From: Umezawaea sp036375055
Lineage (GTDB): Bacteria; Actinomycetota; Actinomycetes; Mycobacteriales; Pseudonocardiaceae
Length of the DNA stretch: 64,000 bases
NCBI RefSeq assembly: GCF_036375055.1
Contig: NZ_DASUSQ010000145.1
Span: forward strand, 1 to 64,000
Direction of reading: 5' to 3'
Made by a program: the position numbers and the translations under genes. Positions 7,421 through 15,081 of the stretch are shown here, piece by piece. Numbering within the stretch: position 1 is the first letter of the stretch; every line of letters starts with the position of its first letter. The notes below the pieces were generated by a model that did not search any database, had not been told where the DNA came from, and saw nothing but the letters and a program-made list of their open reading frames with translations.

Positions 7421-8212
7421 TCACCCAGCAAACTCCTGCCGAATTCTCCCCAACCAGTCGAAAACCAGGACCGAACACAGTTCCGACTGCTCAAGAAGAA
7501 CGCTGTGGCCAGCTCCATCGAGCGATATGAACGACGCCCGCGGGTAGTGCCCGATCCGACTCCAGGAATCGGAAAAACCCACAACGTCGTCCTGCCGACC
7601 CGTTATGTGCAGGGTCGGCTGCGAGAAGGGCTCGGGATGCGCGTCTTCGGGTTCGCGATCGAGCGAGTAGCTCTCCGAGATGCGATCCAGGGCGCGTTGA
7701 TCCGCACCCTCAAGACCGGGCAGGACGTACTGGAGGAACGCTCGCGCACTCTCCACCGATTCCACCACGGCATCCTCCCGGTACTGCTCAAGCGCAGCCC
7801 CGAGGACCGGCACGACCTGGGGTTCCCGCCTCAACACCGTCCGGGGCGGCACGGTTCGCCCACCGTGCGCGGCGACGAAGACCCCGGCCACGGTGGCGAG
7901 TCCGAGGACCTGCGGACGAAGCTCGTGCGCGACATAACGAGCGATCATCCCGCCGAACGAATTCCCCAGAACGGCGAACGGCTGCTCACCGACACGCGCC
8001 CGAACCTCCTCGACCACCGCGTCCGCGACCTCCTGCGAACTGCTCACCGCCCCCACCGGCGTCCCGGTCGCGCCGGGAAGATCGAGGTAGATTCGCCGCC
8101 ACCGCCCGGAGCGCTCGAACGCCGACTCCAGCGGAAGCAGACTCCGGTGGTCCAAACCGAATCCGTGGAGAAGCACCACCGGGGTCCCGGAACCCGCCTC
8201 ATGCGCAAACAC
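7421..8212 (-). CDS. Alpha/beta-hydrolase fold protein
   Basis: 263 residues with the oxyanion motif HGFG (16-19), nucleophile elbow GNSFGG (Ser85), an acid in TGRQDDVVG (Asp208/209) and catalytic His236 in GAGHSVLLEQ, so the triad is complete. The substrate is unknown. Close relatives include esterases, epoxide or lactone hydrolases and meta-cleavage hydrolases. The gene is flanked by the two copies of a dispersed repeat and is probably part of accessory DNA. GTG start chosen at 8212; no convincing ribosome-binding site upstream. Confidence 0.85.
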   Translation of the reverse strand: MFAHEAGSGTPVVLLHGFGLDHRSLLPLESAFERSGRWRRIYLDLPGATGTPVGAVSSSQEVADAVVEEVRARVGEQPFAVLGNSFGGMIARYVAHELRPQVLGLATVAGVFVAAHGGRTVPPRTVLRREPQVVPVLGAALEQYREDAVVESVESARAFLQYVLPGLEGADQRALDRISESYSLDREPEDAHPEPFSQPTLHITGRQDDVVGFSDSWSRIGHYPRASFISLDGAGHSVLLEQSELCSVLVFDWLGRIRQEFAG

Positions 8213-8314
8213 GGTTCGAGACTATAGGAAGCACCCACAACGTTCGGATCACATTGATCGAGGCACGCCAGCCATAGCCCGTCAACATTCGGGCACGCCA
8301 ATTCCCACGGAGTA

Positions 8315-8348
8315 CAGGCCCTCCGATGATCACTCATCAGAGGGCCTG
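8315..8348. terminator. Hairpin terminator in the accessory patch
   Basis: Arms CAGGCCCTC (8315-8323) and GAGGGCCTG (8340-8348) enclose an inner GATGA-TCAC-TCATC stem, giving a long hairpin with one mismatch. The loop word TGATCACTC is shared with the terminator at 9427-9462 next to the broken integrase, so the two may have a common origin. Confidence 0.65.
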
Positions 8349-8371
8349 CCCGCGCAAGCTCGATCGACGGA

Positions 8372-8394
8372 TCAGCCCCGGCGTTCCGTCGTGC
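8372..8394. repeat. Copy of the 3' end of the dimethylargininase gene (possible att remnant)
   Basis: TCAGCCCCGG and the next 13 bases match the last 23 bases of the ddaH coding region (9618-9640) at 21 of 23 positions, in the same orientation. In the ddaH frame it reads TTERRG-stop where ddaH reads TMELRG-stop. This is what an integration event at the 3' end of ddaH would leave. Confidence 0.45.
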
Positions 8395-8422
8395 GGAGTT
8401 TGGTGATTGACCTCCACGCGGC

Positions 8423-8740
8423 CTACCTGCGACAACAACCCTCTATCCAGGGTTGGACCACATCTTGTCCCGTCACCAGTCCGAGCTGACGAGACCGCAA
8501 GAAGGAGCCGGGGATTGTTGCATACCGGGGGTGCTCTTTTTTAAAAGAAGAGTCACGATCGGATGACGGATCCGAAGGGGTAGCACTAAGGACGCCAGCA
8601 GCCAGCGCCGTCAACCCCGTGGCTGCCATGAAAGCTGCCTGCCAAATCGTCACGGTCCCAGCTAGACCAGCGGCTACCTGAGACATGCCAGACCCTGCGA
8701 GGAGGATCCCCGCACCGATTGGTCGCAGGCGCATCGCCAT
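8423..8740 (-). CDS. Hypothetical small membrane protein
   Basis: 105 residues. The first ~50 form two hydrophobic helices (PIGAGILLAGSGMSQVAAGLA and a second through AAFMAATGLTALAAGVL). They are followed by a charged, Ser-rich tail (SSDRDSSFKKEHPRYA) and a C-terminal half that looks non-membrane. No family is recognised. Base composition here is lower in GC than the core genes, in keeping with the surrounding mobile-DNA remnants. It could be a decayed or chance frame, so confidence is low. Confidence 0.35.
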   Translation of the reverse strand: MAMRLRPIGAGILLAGSGMSQVAAGLAGTVTIWQAAFMAATGLTALAAGVLSATPSDPSSDRDSSFKKEHPRYATIPGSFLRSRQLGLVTGQDVVQPWIEGCCRR

Positions 8741-8825
8741 GCCATTAAGTCTGCACGCATCGCGCCCCTATCAACAGAGGGGCGTCGCGCCATCTCGTCG
8801 ACCTGGCCCCGCCCCAACCGCGCGG

Positions 8826-9005
8826 GTCAAGGGGGCTCATCCCTCCATGCCGGACACGTGCGCTGGGTCTGCCCCCTTGACGCGTGTGGTTGCCCTCGTG
8901 GAGGTCGACGGGATGGCGCGATCCCGGTCCCACCGCCGAACGCGAGCTGTCGACGGCTTCGACCATCTCGGAGACCTGCCGTCCGGCGAGGACATGTCCT
9001 TCTTC
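8826..9005. repeat. Dispersed structured repeat, copy 2
   Basis: Second copy of the element at 7233. A perfect 10-bp inverted repeat, GTCAAGGGGG (8826-8835) with CCCCCTTGAC (8872-8881), is followed by ~120 bp resembling copy 1. The similarity fades near TCCTTC at about 9000. No gene is apparent in this stretch. Confidence 0.65.
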
Positions 9006-9057
9006 GTTTGCGGACCCTGTGGGGTCGGTCGGCCGCTGCCCCGTCCGGCCGGGTTAG

Positions 9058-9109
9058 ACCCTGCTGGACGGGATCAGCAGGGTGCGGCCGAGCGGCCCCG
9101 CAGGGGCCG
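9058..9109. other. Two adjacent perfect hairpins in non-coding DNA
   Basis: ACCCTGCTG (9058-9066) pairs with CAGCAGGGT (9075-9083), and CGGCCCC (9093-9099) pairs with GGGGCCG (9103-9109). They lie between repeat copy 2 and the broken integrase. They could be a terminator pair or part of a small structured RNA. Confidence 0.5.
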
Positions 9110-9130
9110 TCTTGACCAAGTAGAGAAAAG

Positions 9131-9403
9131 TCCTCACCGCGTACGCCTGAGCAGCGCAGTTCCGTCACCGACGCGTGGGACAGGGCTCGGAAGATCGGCC
9201 TGAGCCCGGCGCAGTACGACTCCCCCTTGGGTGCCGACCCCTACGACCTCCGGCACGCCGCCGTGTCGACGTGACTCACCGCCGGTGTCCCCGCGGCTGA
9301 GGTCGCCGAACGCGCGGGCCACACGGTCAAGGTCTACGCCCGATGCCTCGACGGCCAGCGCGGGGCCTCGAACAGCAAGATCGATGAGACCTTGGACGGC
9401 TAG
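9131..9403 (+). pseudogene. Degraded tyrosine integrase, C-terminal remnant
   Basis: The frame reads SSVTDAWDRARKIGLSP, then GADPYDLRHAAVST, a TGA stop at 9272-9274 where the family has Trp, LTAGVPAAEVAERAGHT and VKVYARCLDG, ending at TAG 9401-9403. It aligns with the integrase at the left edge (RPYDLRHACLSMWLNAG and VYAKCIDG) but has an in-frame stop, a deletion of about three to five residues before the Tyr motif, and no intact N-terminal part. It is followed by a terminator and then the 3' end of ddaH, the same layout as integrase-terminator-tRNA at the left edge. Non-functional. Confidence 0.8.
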
Positions 9404-9426
9404 ACGGTAGAGTTTCCTTGCAGGTC

Positions 9427-9462
9427 AACAGGCCCCCGGTGATCACTCGCCGGGGGCCTGTT
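9427..9462. terminator. Hairpin terminator after the integrase remnant
   Basis: A perfect 13-bp stem, AACAGGCCCCCGG (9427-9439) with its complement at 9450-9462, and a 10-nt loop containing TGATCACTC. Short A and T ends make it bidirectional. Confidence 0.8.
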
Positions 9463-9617
9463 CTGTCCCGCGCCTGTCCCGCAGAGCCCGACAATCACTG
9501 CCCTTCGCTGCCGGACAGTGACGGACCCCTGGTGACATTCGAACTCTGATCTTCGCTGCTAGCAGGCACTTTCAGGCCCGTCACCAGCACTTCAGAACAT
9601 CCACTCAGAGTGACGAG

Positions 9618-10508
9618 TCAGCCCCGGAGTTCCATCGTGCAGCACTTCGGACCGCCGCCGGACTTCCTCAGCTCCGAGATGTCGACCAGCACGGGCTCGA
9701 AGCCGCGCGACCTCACCTGTTCCGCCAGGTCCGTCGCCTCGACCGGTAGGAACACGTGGCGGCCGTCCGAGACCGCGTTGATGCCCAGGCAGGCCGCGTC
9801 CGCCGCCGTCGCGATGATCGCGTCGGGGAACAGGCGGCGGAGGACCCGTTGAGAGCCCTCGGAGAACGCGTCGGGGTAGTAGGCGACCAGCGGGGTCGCG
9901 GACTGGTCGTCCAGGACGACCAGGGCCACGTCGAGGTGGTAGTAGCGGGGGTCCACGAGCTGCAACGAGACGACCGGGACGCCGAGGACCTCCTGGGCCT
10001 CGGCGTGGGCGGCCGGGTCGGTGCGGAAGCCGGTTCCGGCGAGCAGGAGGGTGCCGGTCCAGGCGAAGTCGCCCTCCGCCTCGTTCGTGCGCTCCGGCAT
10101 GACGACGTGGCGGTAGCCGTTGTCGAGGAACCAGCGGCGGAAGTGGTCGGCCTCGGCGGCGCGCTGCTCGGCGCGGAACCTGGAGCCCAGCACGCGGCCG
10201 TCGACGACGGTGCCGGAGTTGGCGGCGAAGACCATGTCCGGCAGGCCGACCCGGGGCTCGATGACCTCGACGCGGTGCCCGGCGGCCTCGTAGGCGTCCT
10301 TCAACGCGGTCCACTGGGCCATGGCGAGGTCGGTGCTGGTCGGCTGGGTCGGGTCCATCCACGGGTTGATCGAGTACTCGACCGTGAAGTACTCGGGCGG
10401 GCACATCAGGTACCTGCGGGTGGTCGGTACGCGCAGGGGCGCGGCGGGCGCGCCTAGGTCCAGTACCAGCGGCTCGTCGCCGGGGCCCAGAATGGATACC
10501 GAGGTCAT
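9618..10508 (-). CDS. ddaH: Dimethylargininase (NG,NG-dimethylarginine dimethylaminohydrolase)
   Basis: 296 residues of the amidinotransferase/DDAH superfamily, which hydrolyses methylated arginines to citrulline (some relatives act on arginine or ornithine pathways). Visible landmarks are LMCPPEYFTVEYSINPWMD, the substrate/acid segment GLPDMVFAANSGTV, TNEAEGDFAWTG, catalytic His191 in RYYHLD and the nucleophile Cys at 289/290 in GGGPKCCTMELRG. Length is normal. It is divergent from an Lrp-type regulator 66 bp away with a palindromic site between them, a pairing typical of amino-acid catabolic genes. Its extreme 3' end appears duplicated at 8372. Confidence 0.88.
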   Translation of the reverse strand: MTSVSILGPGDEPLVLDLGAPAAPLRVPTTRRYLMCPPEYFTVEYSINPWMDPTQPTSTDLAMAQWTALKDAYEAAGHRVEVIEPRVGLPDMVFAANSGTVVDGRVLGSRFRAEQRAAEADHFRRWFLDNGYRHVVMPERTNEAEGDFAWTGTLLLAGTGFRTDPAAHAEAQEVLGVPVVSLQLVDPRYYHLDVALVVLDDQSATPLVAYYPDAFSEGSQRVLRRLFPDAIIATAADAACLGINAVSDGRHVFLPVEATDLAEQVRSRGFEPVLVDISELRKSGGGPKCCTMELRG

Positions 10509-10544
10509 GGATCGAAATGTAGATGGCCGGCTGACCCTCGATCA

Positions 10545-10562
10545 ACGCCACAATATTGCGTC
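10545..10562. promoter_or_regulatory. Candidate Lrp-family operator between ddaH and its regulator
   Basis: CGCCACAATATTGCGTC is a near-palindrome centred on AATATT, in the 66-bp divergent space 12 bp upstream of the Lrp-type gene. AT-rich-centred palindromes of this size are typical Lrp/AsnC sites. The same regulator could control both divergent genes. Confidence 0.5.
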
Positions 10563-10574
10563 TTTTAGGGCACT

Positions 10575-11024
10575 ATGTTGCGTGTGGATACCATCGACCA
10601 TCGAATCATTTCGTGCCTCATGGCCAACGCACGATCGAGTTACGCGGACATCGGGAACGTCGTGGGCCTGTCGGCGCCCGCGGTGAAGCGGCGCGTGGAC
10701 AAGCTGCTCGACACGGGTGTGCTGCGCGGTTTCACGGCGGTGGTGGACCCGGAGCAGCTGGGGTGGGGCACCGAGGCGTTCGTGGAGGTGCACTGCCGGG
10801 GCAACGTGTCGCCCAGCGACATCCAGAACCGCCTCGAACCGATGGCGGAGGTGATGGCGGCCTACACGGTGTCCGGCGCGGCCGACGCGATCGTGCACCT
10901 GCGGGCGGCGAACATCCACCACCTGGAGTCGGCGCTGGAGCGGCTGCGGGCGGTGGAGATCATCGACCGGACGGTGTCGACGGTGGTGCTGTCCCGGCTG
11001 CTCGACCGTCCACCGGCCCCGTGA
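10575..11024 (+). CDS. Lrp/AsnC-family transcriptional regulator
   Basis: 149 residues. The N-terminal winged helix-turn-helix (DTIDHRIISCLMANARSSYA, then GLSAPAVKRRVDKLLDTGVL) is followed by the RAM/AsnC effector-binding domain (residues ~65-145, with GWGTEAFVEVHC and VSGAADAIVHLRA). The family forms octamers that sense amino acids. It is divergent from ddaH, so arginine, methylarginine or citrulline is a reasonable ligand guess (inference). The ATG start lies directly after the candidate operator. Confidence 0.9.
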   Translation: MLRVDTIDHRIISCLMANARSSYADIGNVVGLSAPAVKRRVDKLLDTGVLRGFTAVVDPEQLGWGTEAFVEVHCRGNVSPSDIQNRLEPMAEVMAAYTVSGAADAIVHLRAANIHHLESALERLRAVEIIDRTVSTVVLSRLLDRPPAP

Positions 11025-11051
11025 GCGCGGCCCGCTCCGTAGAGTCGGGGC

Positions 11052-11804
11052 ATGGCTGAGGTTTCGCTGGAGCGCTCCGACCGCGTCGCGGTGATCACCG
11101 TCCGGGACCCCGAGCGGCGGAACGCGCTGACGCTGGAGCTGTCCGACCAGCTGGCCGACGCCGTCGCGACGTGCGAGCGGGACCCCGAGGTGCACGCGGT
11201 CGTGGTGACGGGGGCCGATCCCGCGTTCTGCGCGGGAGCGGACCTGACGGCGCTGGGCGAGGCCAAGGAGGAGGGGCTGCGGCGGATCTACGCGGGCTTC
11301 CTGGCCATGGCGGGCTGCTCGCTGCCGACGATCGCGGCCGTCAACGGCGCGGCGGTCGGGGCGGGTCTCAACCTGGCCCTGGCCTGCGACGTCCGGATCG
11401 CCGGGCCGAAGGCGCGGTTCGACGCGCGGTTCCTGCAACTCGGCATCCACCCCGGTGGCGGGATGACGTGGATGCTGCAACGCCTGGTGGGGCCGCAGAC
11501 CGCCACGGCGATGACGCTGTTCGGGCAGGTCGTGGACGCAGACGAGGCCGTGCGGACCGGGCTCGCCCACTCGAGGTCGGACGGCGACGTGGTCGCCGCC
11601 GCGCGCGACCTGGCCAGAGCCGCCGCGGACGGGCCCAGGGAGCTGGTCCGGACCATCAAGGCGTCGATGCGGACGACGGCGGTGCTCGACGACCACGCCG
11701 AGGCCGTGACCACCGAACTCGGCCCCCAGGTCGTGTCGATCGAGTCACCGGAGTTCGCCGCGAGGCTGGCCGCGCTGAAGAGCAGGATCAGCGGTCGCCC
11801 CTAA
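11052..11804 (+). CDS. Enoyl-CoA hydratase/isomerase-family protein lacking both catalytic glutamates
   Basis: 250 residues with the crotonase fold: the CoA-binding segments NALTLELSDQL and GADPAFCAGADLTALGE, then VNGAAVGAGLNLALACDVRIA and GIHPGGGMTWMLQRLVG. In true enoyl-CoA hydratases two Glu residues activate water, in GGGCEL and QPE. The corresponding positions here are Asn (AGLNLAL) and Phe (DARFLQLG), so ordinary hydration is unlikely. It may be an isomerase, a thioesterase-like enzyme or another crotonase activity. It follows the Lrp gene by 27 bp and may share its transcript. Confidence 0.85.
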   Translation: MAEVSLERSDRVAVITVRDPERRNALTLELSDQLADAVATCERDPEVHAVVVTGADPAFCAGADLTALGEAKEEGLRRIYAGFLAMAGCSLPTIAAVNGAAVGAGLNLALACDVRIAGPKARFDARFLQLGIHPGGGMTWMLQRLVGPQTATAMTLFGQVVDADEAVRTGLAHSRSDGDVVAAARDLARAAADGPRELVRTIKASMRTTAVLDDHAEAVTTELGPQVVSIESPEFAARLAALKSRISGRP

Positions 11805-11809
11805 ATTCG

Positions 11810-11858
11810 CCTGTTACCACCAGTACCTGTTACCGGCGGTACGCCAATCGGGCGTACC
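11810..11858. promoter_or_regulatory. Tandem 16-bp repeat and inverted repeat upstream of korAB
   Basis: CCTGTTACCACCAGTA (11810-11825) is followed directly by CCTGTTACCGGCGGTA (11826-11841), 13 of 16 bases identical. A perfect 8-bp inverted repeat, GGTACGCC (11838-11845) with GGCGTACC (11851-11858), overlaps the end. The block lies just after the enoyl-CoA-hydratase-like stop and ~210 bp upstream of korA. It could be a regulator site for korAB or, for the hairpin, a weak terminator. The rest of the 260-bp gap shows nothing clear. Confidence 0.4.
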
Positions 11859-12066
11859 TGCTGTGACCTGCACCGCCTTTGACCTCGGGCGGGTGCCGCC
11901 GTGCCTACCGTCGAAAGCACCGGCGGTCCACCGGGTGAGTCAGGGGTTCCCGCCCAGTGGTACGCGGGCGACCGTTGCCTTAACACAAACGACTACCCTC
12001 GCAACTGCACATGTGATGCGGGACAACAGTTCGGCCTGTCCACGAAGAGAGGGATCGGCGTAGGAG

Positions 12067-13952
12067 ATGACTACCGACCTGGGTAACGGCGCTGCGCCTG
12101 GAGCCCCCGAAACACGCAAGCTGGATCGAGTGGTGATCCGGTTCGCCGGGGACTCCGGTGACGGCATGCAGCTCACCGGTGACCGCTTCACCTCCGAGGC
12201 CGCCGCCTTCGGCAACGACCTGGCGACACAGCCGAACTTCCCCGCCGAGATCCGGGCACCCCAAGGCACCCTGCCCGGCGTGTCGTCGTTCCAGCTGCAC
12301 TTCGCGGACTACGACATCCTCACCCCCGGCGACCGCCCCGACGTGCTCGTGGCGATGAACCCGGCGGCGCTCAAGGCGAACATCAGGGACCTGCCCAAGG
12401 GCGGGATCCTGATCGTCAACACCGACGAGTTCAACAAGCGCAACCTGACCAAGGTCGGGTACGCCGCGAACCCGCTGGAGGACGACTCGCTGGCGGACTT
12501 CCAGGTGCACGAGGTCGCGATGGCGACCATCACCATCGGCGCGCTGGAGGAGACCGGGCTCGGCAAGAAGGACGCCGAGCGCGCGAAGAACATGTTCGCG
12601 CTGGGTCTGCTGTCGTGGATGTACCACCGGCCGACCGAGGGCACGGAGCGGTTCCTGCGCGAGAAGTTCGCGAAGAAGCCGGACATCGCCGAGGCCAACG
12701 TCCTGGCGTTCCGCGCGGGCTACTACTACGGCGAGACGACCGAGTCGTTCGCGGTGACCTACGAGGTCGCCCCCGCCAAGCTGAACACCGGCACCTACCG
12801 CCAGATCACCGGCAACACGGCGCTGGCGTACGGCCTGGTCGCGGCGGGGCAGCAGGCGAGGCTGCCGATCGTGCTCGGCACGTACCCGATCACGCCCGCG
12901 TCGGACATCCTGCACGAGCTGAGCAAGCACAAGAACTTCGGCATCACGACGTTGCAGGCCGAGGACGAGATCGCGGGCATCGGCGCGGCGCTCGGGGCCT
13001 CCTACGGCGGCGCGCTCGGCGTGACGTCGACGTCCGGTCCCGGTGTGGCGCTGAAGTCGGAGACCATCGGCCTCGCGGTGATGACGGAACTGCCGCTGCT
13101 GATCATCGACGTGCAGCGCGGCGGCCCGTCGACGGGTCTGCCGACCAAGACCGAGCAGGCCGACCTGCTCCAGGCCATGTTCGGCCGCAACGGCGAGTCC
13201 CCGGTGCCGATCGTGGCGCCGCAGTCGCCGTCCGACTGCTTCGACGCCGCGATGGACGCGGTGCGGATCGCGCTCACCTACCGCACGCCGGTGCTGCTGC
13301 TGTCCGACGGCGCGATCGCGAACGGCTCCGAGCCGTGGCTGATCCCGGACGTCGACGAGCTGCCCGACCTGTCGGTCGAGTTCGCGACCGAGCCCAACGC
13401 GACCGACGGCTCCGGCGAGTTCTGGCCGTACGTGCGCGACCCCGAGACGCTGGCCCGCCCGTGGGCGATCCCCGGCACCCCCGGTCTCCAGCACCGCATC
13501 GGCGGGCTGGAGAAGGCCGAGAACACCGGCAACATCTCCTACGAGCCGGAGAACCACGACCGGATGGTGCGGCTGCGCCAGGCGAAGGTCGACGGCATCG
13601 AGGTGCCGGACGCGGTCGTGGACGACCCGACCGGCGACGCCAAGGTGCTCGTGGTCGGCTGGGGTTCGTCGTACGGCCCGATCGGCGCCGCGGCCCGCCG
13701 CGTGCGCAAGCTCGGACTGCCCGTGGCGCACGTGCACCTGAGGCACCTCAACCCGTTCCCGAAGAACCTGGGTGACGTGCTCTCCCGCTACGACAAGGTG
13801 ATCGCGCCGGAAATGAACCTCGGCCAGCTCGCGTTGCTCCTGAGGGCGAAGTACCTCGTGGACGTGCAGAGCTACACCAAGGTGCAGGGCCTGCCGTTCA
13901 AGGCCGAGGAACTCCAGGACGTGCTCGCCGACGTGATCAAGGGGGTTGGAGC

Positions 13953-13956
<4 letters not shown>
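12067..13956 (+). CDS. korA: 2-oxoacid:ferredoxin oxidoreductase, fused gamma-alpha subunit (2-oxoglutarate type)
   Basis: With KorB it oxidises 2-oxoglutarate (or another 2-oxoacid) with CoA to the acyl-CoA, reducing ferredoxin. The 629-residue protein is the fused form. The gamma domain is at residues ~18-200 (VIRFAGDSGDGMQLTGDRF, PEIRAPQGTLPGVSSFQLH). The alpha domain follows from ~245 (GNTALAYGLVAAGQQA, GTYPITPASDILHELS, TSTSGPGVALKSETIGLAV). The ATG is preceded by TAGGAG at close spacing. korB follows with a 4-bp overlap. In mycobacteria the homologous enzyme works aerobically alongside the TCA cycle (family knowledge). No dedicated ferredoxin gene is adjacent. Confidence 0.93.
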
Positions 13957-15023
<1,067 letters not shown>

Positions 15024-15032
15024 GGCGGCACG

Positions 15033-15076
15033 ACGCGCGAGGGCCCCTCCACCGCGGTGGAGGGGCCCTCGCGCGT
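15033..15076. terminator. Hairpin terminator between korB and the convergent sunset-domain gene
   Basis: A perfect 44-bp palindrome centred on ACCGCGGT, 10 bp after korB and 6 bp before the stop of the convergent gene. It serves both genes; no T-run. Confidence 0.85.
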
Positions 15077-15081
15077 CCGGG

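Noticed and set aside
8685..9203. 172-codon plus-strand frame overlapping repeat copy 2
   Set aside because: The matching stretch in repeat copy 1 does not keep the frame, and the frame ends in integrase-remnant DNA in the wrong phase.
11980..13746. 588-codon minus-strand frame opposite korA
   Set aside because: Antisense shadow; His/Arg/Gln-rich with no domain, while korA on the plus strand has full family motifs.
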